Position numbers and translations under genes: made by a program
Part shown: positions 1 to 8,253 of the stretch, one piece after another
Numbering within the stretch: position 1 is the first letter of the stretch
Layout: each line of letters opens with the position of its first letter
Source of the DNA: Streptomyces sp. WM6386
GTDB taxonomy: Bacteria; Actinomycetota; Actinomycetes; Streptomycetales; Streptomycetaceae
Length of the DNA: 64,000 nt
Direction: 5' to 3'
Assembly: GCF_000972385.1 (NCBI RefSeq)
Contig: NZ_JXTE01000055.1
Location: forward strand, 1-64,000
The notes under the pieces: model-generated
The model's input: only the letters and a program-made list of their open reading frames with translations
Databases searched by the model: none
Told to the model about the DNA's origin: nothing

Positions 1-98
1 GGCTGGCGGGGCGGTTCGCGGCGGACGGGTCGCCGGTGGGGGCGCATGACGTGGCGGAGGGGATTCGGGGGGCCTGGAGGGACGTGCGGGCCCGGTAA
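1..98 (+). CDS. C-terminal end of a probable NAD(P)H-hydrate dehydratase (partial)
   Basis: An open frame enters from the left edge (first full codon at base 3) and stops at TAA 96-98, giving 31 residues that include GAHDVAEGIRGAWRD. The product cannot be proved from this tail. In Streptomyces the gene upstream of this transpeptidase/alr block is usually the ADP-dependent NAD(P)HX repair dehydratase, and the HDVAEGIR ending fits the C-terminus of that family. The identification is therefore mostly inference from gene order. Confidence 0.45.
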   Translation, partial: LAGRFAADGSPVGAHDVAEGIRGAWRDVRAR

Positions 99-194
99 CC
101 GGGCTGCGTACGCCGGTAGCCGGGCTGCGTACGTACGAGTGACCTCCCCGCGTGGTACTCCCTGTCCTCGCGGGGCCCACGTTTCTCTGATCGC

Positions 195-1070
195 ATGATC
201 AGCAGACGTATCGCCCGCCGGAGCGTCGCGGCGTTCCTCGTGGCCGCCACCGTGCTGCCCGCCGGAACCGCCTCCGCCGCGCCCCCGCCCCCCGCCCCCG
301 GCTCCGAGGCCGAACTCGTCCCCGGCGAGTACCAGCCCTGGCAGATCGACAGCCCTGACCAGGCCCTCGCGCCGCAGGTGTACGAGCCCAGCGCCCAGGA
401 GGACGCCGTCGAGCCGGCGCAGGCCGCTCCGGGGGCGTACGACCTGGTCGAGTACGTGCCGCTCGCCGACGCCGTCGCCCGGGTCTCGTGCACCACGTCA
501 CGCGGGCCCTATCAGCGGCAGATCGAGCGGTGGCTGAAGCTGAAGGTGGACGGGAAGCAGTCGAAGGCCGACTGCAAGGCCATCAGGGCTTTCCAGGTCA
601 AGCAGAAGATCAAGCCCGCCATCGGGTTCGCGGGGCCGATCACCTGGTCCCGGATGCAGTACCTGTCCGCGAAGAAGAACCCCAATGCCGCCAAGAAGTG
701 TCCGGTGCGCACGTACCGCGTCGCCTGCGTCGATCTCGACCGGCAGATCACCTGGGTGCAGAAGGGGAAGAAGGTCGTCTTCGGGCCGGTGCCCATGCGG
801 AGCGGACGGGCCGGGTACAAGACCCGTACGGGCTGGTTCAAGGTCTACTGGAAACACAAGAACCATGTGTCCACGCTCTACCACCAACCCATGCCCTACG
901 CGCAGTTCTTCAGCGGCGGACAGGCCTTCCACGCCGTCTACGGCTCCATCTTCACCACCGTCGGCTCCATGGGCTGCGTCAATCTGCGGATCGGGGACGC
1001 GCGCACGCTGTGGGGTGTGCTGAAGAAGGGCGACCGGGTCTATGTCTGGGGGCGGCGACCCGGAGCGTAG
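195..1070 (+). CDS. Secreted L,D-transpeptidase with peptidoglycan-binding domain
   Basis: This 291-residue protein has an N-terminal Sec signal peptide (RRIARR followed by a hydrophobic stretch and ASA|AP near residue 28) and so acts outside the membrane. A peptidoglycan-binding-like helical region lies at about residues 100-160. The C-terminal YkuD domain has His246 and the catalytic motif SMGCVNL with Cys261. YkuD enzymes form 3-3 cross-links between diaminopimelate residues of peptidoglycan. It lies just upstream of alanine racemase, in a cell-wall context. The ATG at 195 is the first start that gives the complete signal peptide. No purine-rich Shine-Dalgarno sequence is obvious upstream. 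Confidence 0.9.
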   Translation: MISRRIARRSVAAFLVAATVLPAGTASAAPPPPAPGSEAELVPGEYQPWQIDSPDQALAPQVYEPSAQEDAVEPAQAAPGAYDLVEYVPLADAVARVSCTTSRGPYQRQIERWLKLKVDGKQSKADCKAIRAFQVKQKIKPAIGFAGPITWSRMQYLSAKKNPNAAKKCPVRTYRVACVDLDRQITWVQKGKKVVFGPVPMRSGRAGYKTRTGWFKVYWKHKNHVSTLYHQPMPYAQFFSGGQAFHAVYGSIFTTVGSMGCVNLRIGDARTLWGVLKKGDRVYVWGRRPGA

Positions 1071-1115
1071 GCGTCCGCGGGGACTGTCGGACCCCTCTGA
1101 GAGACTGGGGGTGCC

Positions 1116-2288
1116 ATGAGTGAGACACCTGCCCCGCGGAGCACGCCCCTGCGTGCCCGCGCCGAGATCGATCTGGCCGCCCTGCGGGCCAATGTGCGGA
1201 CCCTGCGCGCCCTCGCGCCGGGCGCGGCCCTGATGGCCGTGGTCAAGTCCGACGCGTACGGCCACGGGGCGGTGCCGTGTGCCCGCGCGGCCGTCGAGGC
1301 GGGGGCGACCTGGCTGGGCACGGCGACGCCCGAGGAGGCCTTGGAGCTACGGCACACGGGCCTGCGCGACGTTCGCATCATGTGCTGGCTCTGGACTCCG
1401 GGCGGACCCTGGCGGGAAGCCGTCGAGGCCGGTCTCGACGTCTCCGTCAGCGGGATGTGGGCCCTGGAGGAGGTCGTCGCGGCCGCCCGGGAGGCCGGTG
1501 CCCCCGCGCGCGTGCAGCTCAAGGCCGACACCGGCCTGGGGCGGAACGGATGCCAGCCGGGGGACGACTGGGCCGAGCTGGTCGCCCACGCCCTGCGCGC
1601 CGAGGAAGAAGGCCTCCTGCGCATCACCGGACTCTGGTCGCACTTCGCCTGCGCCGACGAACCCGGGCATCCCTCCATCGCCGCCCAGCTCACCCTGTTC
1701 CGCGAGATGGTGTCGTACGCCGAACAGGCCGGGGCCCGTCCCGAGGTGCGGCACATCGCCAACTCACCGGCCACGCTCACGCTTCCCGAGACACATTTCG
1801 ACCTCGTGCGGACCGGCGTCGCCGTCTACGGCATCTCGCCGAGCCCCGAGCTCGGCAGCCCGGCCGACTTCGGGCTGCGCCCGGTGATGACGCTGAGCGC
1901 CTCGGTGGCGCTGGTCAAGCGGGTCCCGGGCGGGCACGGCGTCAGTTACGGCCATCACTACGTCACCCCCGGCGAGACCACCCTCGGCCTGGTGCCCGTC
2001 GGCTACGCGGACGGCGTCCCGCGTCACGCCTCCGGCACCGGACCCGTCCTGGTCGGCGGCAAGTGGCGGACCGTCGCGGGACGGATCGCCATGGACCAGT
2101 TCGTCGTCGACCTCGGCGGCGACGAGCCCGAGACCGGCTCGGAGGCGATCCTCTTCGGGCCCGGCGACCGCGGTGAGCCCACCGCCGAGGACTGGGCACA
2201 GGCGGCCGGGACCATCGCGTACGAAATCGTCACCCGGATCGGAAGCCGCGTTCCCCGCGTCTATGTGAATGAGGGACAACCGGGGTAA
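1116..2288 (+). CDS. alr: Alanine racemase
   Basis: This 390-residue PLP enzyme of fold III interconverts L- and D-alanine for peptidoglycan precursors. Lys44 in AVVKSDAYGHG is the Schiff-base lysine, and Tyr278 in GVSYGHHYVT is the opposite catalytic base. The length fits the family. The ATG is preceded by a purine-rich GAGAGACTGGGGGTGCC segment. It lies 45 bases downstream of the L,D-transpeptidase and is followed closely by an alpha/beta hydrolase, so the stretch probably forms one transcription unit. Confidence 0.96.
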   Translation: MSETPAPRSTPLRARAEIDLAALRANVRTLRALAPGAALMAVVKSDAYGHGAVPCARAAVEAGATWLGTATPEEALELRHTGLRDVRIMCWLWTPGGPWREAVEAGLDVSVSGMWALEEVVAAAREAGAPARVQLKADTGLGRNGCQPGDDWAELVAHALRAEEEGLLRITGLWSHFACADEPGHPSIAAQLTLFREMVSYAEQAGARPEVRHIANSPATLTLPETHFDLVRTGVAVYGISPSPELGSPADFGLRPVMTLSASVALVKRVPGGHGVSYGHHYVTPGETTLGLVPVGYADGVPRHASGTGPVLVGGKWRTVAGRIAMDQFVVDLGGDEPETGSEAILFGPGDRGEPTAEDWAQAAGTIAYEIVTRIGSRVPRVYVNEGQPG

Positions 2289-2339
2289 CCGACCCAGCAG
2301 CAAGTGGTGGTCCAGCAGTCCGGCGAAGAGGAGCGGTAC

Positions 2340-3536
2340 GTGAGCGAGAGCAGCGCGGAGGCTGTCGTAGCCGTGGTCTCCGCCACGGGGGCGGCCGGGA
2401 ACTGGCGCAGGGCGACCGGGATCGCGGGTGCCGCGATAGGCGTGGTCGCGGCGGGAGCGGCGGCCGGTGTCGCCCTCGAGCGGATGACCGTCGGGCGCGG
2501 CATGCGGAAGAAGGCGCGGCTCGCGCTCGACTCCGCCGGGCCCTACGGCTCACTGCGCGGCATGCCCGGCAAGGCGTACGCCGACGACGGCACCGAGCTG
2601 TACTACGAGGTCGACGACGTGGAGCCGGAGGGCGGGTCCGCCCCGCGCCGGCGCCGGCTCTTCGGACGCAAGGCCCCGCTGCCCGTCACCGTCGTCTTCA
2701 GCCACGGCTACTGCCTCAGCCAGGACTCCTGGCACTTCCAGCGGGCAGCACTGCGCGGGGTCGTGCGGACCGTCCACTGGGACCAGCGCAGCCACGGCCG
2801 CTCCGCGCGCGGGGTGCAGCAGGTGCAGGACGATGTGCCGGTCAGCATCGACGAGTTGGGGCGCGATCTGAAGGCCGTCATCGACGCCGCCGCGCCCGAG
2901 GGGCCGATCGTGCTCGTGGGGCACTCCATGGGCGGGATGACCGTCATGGCGCTCGCCGACGAGTTTCCCGAGCTCATCCGTGAGCGGGTGGTCGCCGTCG
3001 CCCTCGTCGGCACGTCGTCGGGGCGGCTCGGCGAGGTCAACTTCGGGCTGCCCGTCGCGGGAGTGAATGCCGTACGACGGATCCTGCCCGGGGTGCTGAA
3101 GGCGCTGGGGCAGCGGGCCGAGCTGGTGGAGAAGGGGCGGCAGGCCACCGCCGATCTGTTCGCGGGGATCATCAAGCGGTACTCGTTCGCGAGCCGGGAC
3201 GTAGACCCGGCCGTCGCCCGGTTCGCCGAGCGGATGATCGAGGGGACGCCGATCGACGTGGTCGCCGAGTTCTATCCGGCGTTCACCGACCACGACAAGA
3301 CCGAGGCGCTCGCCCACTTCGCGAACCTCCCGGTGCTCGTGCTGGCCGGGATCGGGGACCTCGTCACGCCCAGCGAGCACAGCGAGGCCATCGCCGGGCT
3401 GCTGCCGGACGCCGAACTGGTGCTCGTGCCGGACGCCGGGCACCTGGTGATGCTGGAACACCCGGAAGTGGTCACCGACCGCATCGCCGACCTCCTCACC
3501 CGCGGAAGAGAAAGGGCGCGAAGCGCGGCCGTATAA
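2340..3536 (+). CDS. Membrane-anchored alpha/beta hydrolase
   Basis: This protein has 398 residues from the GTG at 2340. That start was preferred to the upstream GTG at 2304 because GAAGAGGAG lies at the right distance before it. An N-terminal hydrophobic Ala/Gly segment (residues 25-46) probably anchors it in the membrane. The hydrolase core follows, with the oxyanion region FSHGYCLSQDSW, the nucleophile elbow GHSMGG (Ser196), a late Asp in AGIGDLVTP, and a His in DAGHLVMLEHP. Its substrate is unknown. The conserved place between alr and tsaE suggests co-transcription rather than shared chemistry. Confidence 0.88.
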   Translation: MSESSAEAVVAVVSATGAAGNWRRATGIAGAAIGVVAAGAAAGVALERMTVGRGMRKKARLALDSAGPYGSLRGMPGKAYADDGTELYYEVDDVEPEGGSAPRRRRLFGRKAPLPVTVVFSHGYCLSQDSWHFQRAALRGVVRTVHWDQRSHGRSARGVQQVQDDVPVSIDELGRDLKAVIDAAAPEGPIVLVGHSMGGMTVMALADEFPELIRERVVAVALVGTSSGRLGEVNFGLPVAGVNAVRRILPGVLKALGQRAELVEKGRQATADLFAGIIKRYSFASRDVDPAVARFAERMIEGTPIDVVAEFYPAFTDHDKTEALAHFANLPVLVLAGIGDLVTPSEHSEAIAGLLPDAELVLVPDAGHLVMLEHPEVVTDRIADLLTRGRERARSAAV

Positions 3537-3592
3537 GGGTGGTGGTGGGAGACGGGCGGGCGCCGTGCCGGCAGGAGCTACCGTGGGTGGCT

Positions 3593-4105
3593 ATGGAAGC
3601 ACCAGCAGCACCGCACAACCCGGTTGAGACCGAACTGACCGTCACCTCCCCCGAGCAGATGCGTGAGCTGGGCCTGAAGCTGGCCAAGCTGCTGCGCGCC
3701 GGGGATCTCGTGATGCTCAGCGGGGAGCTCGGGGCGGGCAAGACGACGCTGACCCGGGGGCTGGGGGAGGGACTGGGCGTGCGGGGTGCCGTCACGTCCC
3801 CGACCTTTGTGATCGCCCGGGTGCACCCGTCCCTCGGCGGCGGTCCGCCGCTCGTCCACGTCGACGCGTACCGCCTGGGCGGCGGGCTCGACGAGATGGA
3901 GGACCTCGATCTCGATGTCTCGCTGTCCGACTCGGTGATCGTCGTGGAGTGGGGCGAGGGCAAGGTCGAGGAGCTCACCGACGACCGGCTCCAGGTGCGG
4001 ATCCACCGTGCCGTCGGGGACACCACCGACGAGGTGCGGCACCTGACGCTGACCGGGCTGGGGGAGCGCTGGGCGGCCGTCGACCTCGGTGTGCTGACCG
4101 CCTGA
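3593..4105 (+). CDS. tsaE: tRNA threonylcarbamoyladenosine biosynthesis ATPase TsaE
   Basis: This small P-loop ATPase has 170 residues from the ATG at 3593. It carries the Walker A motif GELGAGKTT (Lys50), the TSPTF motif, and the VEWGE signature of the family. TsaE works with TsaB and TsaD to make t6A37 on ANN-decoding tRNAs; both partner genes lie less than 3 kb downstream. An in-frame GTG at 3587 is nearer to the AGGAG at 3573-3577 (9-base spacing) and may be the true start, adding two residues. Confidence 0.94.
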   Translation: MEAPAAPHNPVETELTVTSPEQMRELGLKLAKLLRAGDLVMLSGELGAGKTTLTRGLGEGLGVRGAVTSPTFVIARVHPSLGGGPPLVHVDAYRLGGGLDEMEDLDLDVSLSDSVIVVEWGEGKVEELTDDRLQVRIHRAVGDTTDEVRHLTLTGLGERWAAVDLGVLTA

Positions 4106-4210
4106 GCCTGCGCGCGCTGGCCGCTTGAGCATCGGTGGATGAATATTCCGACAAGACGTCGGCAAGTTATTGCATTTGCGGTCGTGTGCGTGGTCACATG
4201 GTACCCAGTT

Positions 4211-4234
4211 CGTAGTTAGGTCTACCTAACTACG
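4211..4234. promoter_or_regulatory. 24-bp near-perfect palindrome, probable operator
   Basis: Two 11-base arms, CGTAGTTAGGT and ACCTAACTACG, flank a CT centre. The site ends 27 bases before the start of a 57-residue ORF and its AGGAGG ribosome binding site. The TTAGGT/ACCTAA half-sites resemble those of DtxR/IdeR-type metal regulators, but the spacing differs from the 19-bp iron box. It could also act as a hairpin in the transcript. Confidence 0.6.
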
Positions 4235-4261
4235 TCCGCCCCCGGTGCTCAGGAGGCGTCC

Positions 4262-4435
4262 ATGGCGGCCACGGAACGAGACGAGGCGACGCCGCGTGTG
4301 GTGTCCGCGGTGCCGGTTCCCATGCGGGACTTGCTGGCGGCCTGTGCTGCGGCGAACGTGATTTCCACGCCGCCGCGGGTGCCTGACCGGGAGGCTGTGC
4401 GGTCGTCTGCTGCCGGGCAGCGCAAAGCCGCCTGA
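4262..4435 (+). CDS. 57-residue conserved-type hypothetical protein
   Basis: ATG 4262 is preceded by a consensus AGGAGG (4251-4256, spacing 5), the strongest ribosome binding site in this part of the window. The product starts MAATERDEATPRVVSAVPVP and continues with an Ala/Leu-rich stretch, MRDLLAACAAANVI; it has no signal peptide or membrane helix. Third positions are strongly G/C, as in real genes. It lies alone between tsaE and a convergent gene, behind the 24-bp palindrome. I do not recognise its function. Confidence 0.7.
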   Translation: MAATERDEATPRVVSAVPVPMRDLLAACAAANVISTPPRVPDREAVRSSAAGQRKAA

Positions 4436-4450
4436 GGTTGGTTCTTTGCC

Positions 4451-4501
4451 TGCGGGCCGGTGGGGGCTGGTCGCGCAGTTCCGCGCCCCTAAAGGGGGCG
4501 C
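4451..4501. repeat. Dispersed Streptomyces intergenic repeat with terminator hairpin (copy 1)
   Basis: The segment contains GGGGGCTGGTCGCGCAG, TTCC and a hairpin GCGCCCC-TAAA-G-GGGGCGC (4483-4501). I recognise this as a short family found between genes in Streptomyces genomes. It sits between two convergent genes and probably terminates transcription in both directions. A related copy lies at 31236-31314. Confidence 0.65.
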
Positions 4502-4510
4502 TGCCATCGC

Positions 4511-5065
4511 TCAGCGGATCACTACGACCCGTTGGCCGATCGTCGCGAAGTCCCACATTGCGTTGCCGTCCTCGCGGGACTCGCGGATGCCGCCCGTTTT
4601 CGCCGTGGGGTCGTTCTCCGGTGCCGAGCCGTCCACGGCCGCGCTGAAGCCGATCGTGACGCTGTCGACGCTGGTGAAGCGGACGACGTGCTCGATGGGG
4701 ATGCCGTCGGTGCCGGTGACCGAGTTCGAGCGGGACGTGACGGAGTAGGAGCCCGGGAGCGGGTCGACCGTGCCCGCGGTGACCTTGAAGGTGCGCTGGA
4801 CCCCGTTGTCCTTGCGGACCAGCCAGACCCGGTCGTCGTCCACCGAGTACACGACCCGTTCACCCTTGCCGGAACCGGCGGGCAGGGCGGTGGGGTGCAC
4901 CGTGTCGCGGGGCGCCTTCGAGGCGGCGGCCGCGGGCTCGCCGCTTCCGTGCGAGGTGCCGAGCGCGACCGGGGCGCCCGCCGAGGCCTGGTAGGCGAGG
5001 ACACCCACCGTGATCAGGGCCGCCGTGGTGAGCCCGGTCACAATCCCGGCGCTGGTGCTTGACAC
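4511..5065 (-). CDS. Membrane-anchored YkuD-like protein lacking the catalytic cysteine
   Basis: This 184-residue protein begins at GTG 5065 with GAGGTGG upstream. An N-terminal hydrophobic helix (residues 8-28) acts as signal or anchor, followed by an Ala/Pro linker and a C-terminal domain from about residue 68. That domain has the order of an L,D-transpeptidase: a VVYSVDDDRVWLV strand pair, DPLPGSYSV, and a final TGGIRESREDGNAMWDF-ATIGQRVVVI block. In active enzymes the last block carries SHGCIRL; here the Cys position is Gly and the preceding Ser-His is missing. It is probably a non-catalytic relative. It is convergent with the 57-residue ORF. Confidence 0.7.
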   Translation of the reverse strand: MSSTSAGIVTGLTTAALITVGVLAYQASAGAPVALGTSHGSGEPAAAASKAPRDTVHPTALPAGSGKGERVVYSVDDDRVWLVRKDNGVQRTFKVTAGTVDPLPGSYSVTSRSNSVTGTDGIPIEHVVRFTSVDSVTIGFSAAVDGSAPENDPTAKTGGIRESREDGNAMWDFATIGQRVVVIR

Positions 5066-5173
5066 GGTCGTCCACCTCGTTGTCGTACGGCGTGATCCTC
5101 GGCGACGTTAGCAGTCGGGGGGCCCGCGACCGGGGCGGCGATACGCGCGGCGCGGGAGCCGTAGGCTGTTTGC

Positions 5174-5830
5174 GTGCTCTTGCTCGCTCTGGATACCGCC
5201 ACCCCCGCCGTGACCGTCGCGCTGCACGACGGTACGGACGTCGTCGCCTCTTCGAGTCAGGTGGACGCGCGCCGGCACGGCGAGCTGCTGCTGCCGGCCG
5301 TCGACCGCGTCCTCGCCGAGGCCGGGCTGAAACTCGACGCCGTCACCGGCATCGTCGTAGGCATCGGGCCCGGCCCCTACACCGGACTGCGCGTCGGACT
5401 GATGACCGCCGACACCTTCGGGCTCGCGCTCGGCGTCCCCGTGCACGGTGTGTGCACGCTCGACGGGCTCGCCTACGCCGCCGACATCGAGGAGGGCCCC
5501 TTCGTCGTCGCGACCGACGCGCGGCGCAAGGAGGTCTACTGGGCGCGCTACGCCGACTCCCGTACGCGGCTGACCGACCCGGCCGTGGACCGGCCCGCCG
5601 AGATCGCCGAGCAGGTCGCGGGTCTGCCCGCCGTCGGGGCCGGTGCGCTGCTCTACCCGGACACCTTCCCGGTCGCGCGCGAGCCCGAGCATGTCTGCGC
5701 CGCCGCGCTCGCCGCGCTCGCCGCCGAGAGACTCGCCGCCGGTGCGGAACTCCCCGCCCCGCGGCCGCTGTATCTGCGCCGGCCCGACGCCCAGGTGCCG
5801 AAGAACTACAAGGTGGTCACCCCCAAGTGA
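5174..5830 (+). CDS. tsaB: tRNA threonylcarbamoyladenosine biosynthesis protein TsaB
   Basis: This 218-residue ASKHA-fold protein starts LLLALDTATPAVTVAL and contains GIGPGPYTGLRVG, the usual TsaB signature. It is the inactive partner that dimerises with TsaD to make t6A. GTG 5174 has no Shine-Dalgarno sequence. A TAGGCT hexamer (5162-5167) ends six bases before it, so the transcript may begin at the start codon and be leaderless. The stop overlaps the GTG of rimI (GTGA at 5827-5830), marking an operon. Confidence 0.95.
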   Translation: MLLLALDTATPAVTVALHDGTDVVASSSQVDARRHGELLLPAVDRVLAEAGLKLDAVTGIVVGIGPGPYTGLRVGLMTADTFGLALGVPVHGVCTLDGLAYAADIEEGPFVVATDARRKEVYWARYADSRTRLTDPAVDRPAEIAEQVAGLPAVGAGALLYPDTFPVAREPEHVCAAALAALAAERLAAGAELPAPRPLYLRRPDAQVPKNYKVVTPK

Positions 5831-6345
5831 CCTCCGTGCTGCGCGAGATGCGCTGGTGGGACATCGATCCCGTACTGGTGCTGGAGAAGGACCTCTTTCC
5901 CGAGGACGCCTGGTCGCGGGGCATGTTCTGGTCCGAGCTGGCCCATGCGCGCGGCGCTTCGGCGACCCGGCGCTATGTCGTCGCCGAGGACGGTGGGCGG
6001 CTCGTCGGGTACGCCGGGCTCGCCGCGTCCGGGGACCTCGCGGACGTGCAGACCATCGCCGTCGCCCGCGACCACTGGGGCACCGGACTCGGCGGGCGGC
6101 TGCTGACCGAACTCCTGCGTGCGGCCACCGCCTTCGAGTGCGCCCAAGTGATGCTGGAGTGCCGGGTCGACAACGTGCGCGCGCAGAAGCTGTACGAGCG
6201 GTACGGCTTCGAGGCGATCGGTTTCCGGCGCGGCTACTACCAGCCCGGCAACGTCGACGCCCTGGTCATGCGACTGACCACGGAATCCAAGGGCGGCTCC
6301 GCCGCGGGTTCCACCTCCGAACAAGGAACCGAGATCAATGACTGA
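5827..6345 (+). CDS. rimI: Ribosomal-protein-alanine N-acetyltransferase (GNAT)
   Basis: This 172-residue GNAT-fold enzyme has the acetyl-CoA loop [19 protein letters not shown] and the C-terminal [19 protein letters not shown] motif. RimI acetylates the N-terminal alanine of ribosomal protein S18. The GTG overlaps the tsaB stop codon and the gene ends 8 bases into tsaD, so translation of the three genes is probably coupled. Position between tsaB and tsaD supports the RimI call over a generic GNAT. Confidence 0.93.
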   Translation: MTSVLREMRWWDIDPVLVLEKDLFPEDAWSRGMFWSELAHARGASATRRYVVAEDGGRLVGYAGLAASGDLADVQTIAVARDHWGTGLGGRLLTELLRAATAFECAQVMLECRVDNVRAQKLYERYGFEAIGFRRGYYQPGNVDALVMRLTTESKGGSAAGSTSEQGTEIND

Positions 6346-7423
6346 CGAACCTCTCGTCCTCGGCATCGAGACCTCCTGCGACGAGACCGGCGTCGGTATC
6401 GTCCGCGGCACCACCCTGCTCGCGGACGCGATCGCCTCCAGCGTCGACGAGCACGCCCGTTTCGGCGGGGTCGTGCCCGAGGTCGCCTCGCGTGCGCATC
6501 TGGAGGCGATGGTGCCGACCATCGAGCGCGCGCTGAAGGAAGCCGGTGTCACGGCGAAGGACCTGGACGGCATCGCGGTGACCGCCGGCCCTGGTCTGGC
6601 GGGCGCACTGCTGGTCGGCGTGTCGGCGGCGAAGGCGTACGCCTACGCGCTCGGTAAGCCGCTGTACGGCGTCAACCACCTCGCCTCGCACATCTGCGTG
6701 GACCAGCTGGAGCACGGGGCGTTGCCCGAGCCGACGATGGCGCTGCTGGTGTCCGGGGGCCATTCGTCCCTGCTGTTGTCGAGTGACATCACCTCCGATG
6801 TGCGGCCCATGGGCGCGACCATCGACGACGCGGCGGGCGAGGCGTTCGACAAGATCGCGCGCGTGCTGAACCTCGGTTTCCCGGGCGGTCCGGTCATCGA
6901 CCGGTACGCGAAGGAGGGCGACCCGAGCGCGATCGCGTTCCCGCGCGGGCTGACCGGGCCGCGTGACGCGGCGTACGACTTCTCCTTCTCCGGCCTGAAG
7001 ACCGCCGTGGCCCGTTGGATCGAGGCCAAGCGGGCCGCGGGCGAGGAGGTGCCGGTGCGGGATGTGGCGGCGTCCTTCCAGGAGGCGGTCGTGGACGTGC
7101 TGACCCGCAAGGCCGTCCGTGCCTGCAAGGACGAGGGCGTCGACCATCTGATGATCGGCGGCGGTGTCGCCGCCAACTCCCGGCTGCGGGTGCTGGCCCA
7201 GGAGCGGTGCGAGGCGGCCGGGATCCGGCTGCGGGTGCCGCGGCCGAAGCTGTGCACGGACAACGGGGCGATGGTGGCCGCGCTGGGCGCGGAGATGGTC
7301 GCCCGGAACCGGCCCGCCTCCAGCTGGGACCTGTCGGCGGACTCCTCGCTGCCGGTGACGGATCCGCATGTCCCCGGCCACGACCACGTGCACGAGGTCA
7401 GCAAGGAGAATCTGTACTCGTGA
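6338..7423 (+). CDS. tsaD: tRNA N6-adenosine threonylcarbamoyltransferase TsaD
   Basis: This 361-residue Kae1/Gcp-family metalloenzyme transfers the threonylcarbamoyl group to A37 of tRNA. The metal-binding HxxxH is in [10 protein letters not shown] (His114, His118). ASKHA-fold nucleotide motifs are present ([10 protein letters not shown] at the N-terminus, [23 protein letters not shown]). The ATG at 6338 lies inside the rimI end with AAGGAA upstream, and its stop overlaps the next GTG. Confidence 0.97.
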   Translation: MTDEPLVLGIETSCDETGVGIVRGTTLLADAIASSVDEHARFGGVVPEVASRAHLEAMVPTIERALKEAGVTAKDLDGIAVTAGPGLAGALLVGVSAAKAYAYALGKPLYGVNHLASHICVDQLEHGALPEPTMALLVSGGHSSLLLSSDITSDVRPMGATIDDAAGEAFDKIARVLNLGFPGGPVIDRYAKEGDPSAIAFPRGLTGPRDAAYDFSFSGLKTAVARWIEAKRAAGEEVPVRDVAASFQEAVVDVLTRKAVRACKDEGVDHLMIGGGVAANSRLRVLAQERCEAAGIRLRVPRPKLCTDNGAMVAALGAEMVARNRPASSWDLSADSSLPVTDPHVPGHDHVHEVSKENLYS

Positions 7424-7677
7424 CGGTCGCGTTGATGTGGGAGGCCCGGGCGGTCGACGGGCGGGGCGACGAGCTGCTCGCCTGGGCGCGGGAACAGCAA
7501 CTCGCGCCCGCACCCCTGCGCCGGGAGACCCTCCGAGCACCTCAGGACCGGGTGCTCGTCATCACGTGGTGGGACGCGGGACTCGACGCCGAGCTGCCGG
7601 AACTGCCCGAGCCGGACGCGGAGTTGGCGAGCCGGGCCGTGCATCGGTGGCGGTTCGAGTCGGTGGGCTCGGAGTAA
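7420..7677 (+). CDS. Small ABM-like ferredoxin-fold protein
   Basis: An 85-residue protein starts at the GTG overlapping the tsaD stop (GTGA). It begins [22 protein letters not shown] and includes [10 protein letters not shown], a pattern seen in dimeric alpha/beta-barrel monooxygenase-like proteins. Conserved active-site residues cannot be assigned. Overlap makes it the fourth member of the tsaB-rimI-tsaD operon. Its role there is unknown. Confidence 0.75.
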   Translation: MTVALMWEARAVDGRGDELLAWAREQQLAPAPLRRETLRAPQDRVLVITWWDAGLDAELPELPEPDAELASRAVHRWRFESVGSE

Positions 7678-7705
7678 CGGACGCCGGTACGGGCAACGGC
7701 GGGTC

Positions 7706-8227
7706 CTATGCCGACGTGGTCCCGGCGGGGACCTCGTGGCGGGATCCGCCGGGGGAGTACGACAGCTTCCACGGTGCGTCCGTGTCGTATCCCCGCCACA
7801 GCACCTTGCCGTTCCTGCGCTCCCACTCGGCGGCCAGCCAGGCCTGGCCCAGCCAGGACAGTGCCGGCCACAGAGGGAGCAGGGCGATCCACGGTTCCCA
7901 GCCGACGGCGAGGACGGGCGTGGGGACCGACATCACCGTGAAGAGCCACCAGTTGAGGGGGTGGCGGCGCAGGGAGACGACCTCCGCCGGGGCCGTCTCC
8001 AGGGGGACCGCGGCTTCGAAGTCCCGTAGCTCGCCGACCCACTTGAGCCGGGTCGCGCCGAGCAGCGTGAACACCACCGTGAACGCGATCAGGCCGAGGG
8101 CGAACCTTCCCGCCCCGTAGGCCGTCATCGGCGCACCGCGTACGCCGCCCGTCACCGCCAGACTGACGGCGAGAGCGGCCAACGCGGTGTACACGGACCG
8201 CAGTTCATGGTGGACGTATCGGTCCAT
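7706..8227 (-). CDS. Four-helix membrane protein of unknown function
   Basis: The 173-residue product starts MDRYVHHELRSVYTALAALAV and has four likely membrane segments, at about residues 13-30, 37-57, 92-110 and 112-132. A charged loop lies between helices 2 and 3, and the tail is hydrophilic (SYSPGGSRHEVPAG). No enzyme motif is visible. It is convergent with the tsaD operon and lies 26 bases downstream of the GH3 gene on the same strand, so it may be co-transcribed with that gene. Confidence 0.75.
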   Translation of the reverse strand: MDRYVHHELRSVYTALAALAVSLAVTGGVRGAPMTAYGAGRFALGLIAFTVVFTLLGATRLKWVGELRDFEAAVPLETAPAEVVSLRRHPLNWWLFTVMSVPTPVLAVGWEPWIALLPLWPALSWLGQAWLAAEWERRNGKVLWRGYDTDAPWKLSYSPGGSRHEVPAGTTSA

Positions 8228-8253
8228 GGTGAGCCTCCCCCAGGCGCGGAGGG

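Noticed and set aside
4211..4234. IdeR/DmdR iron box
   Set aside because: The half-sites are similar, but the total spacing is five bases shorter than the 19-bp iron box, so I call only a palindrome.
5059..6345. 428-residue frame starting antisense to the YkuD-like gene and covering tsaB out of frame
   Set aside because: Only its end is real (rimI from 5827); the first part is an Arg-rich shadow of tsaB.
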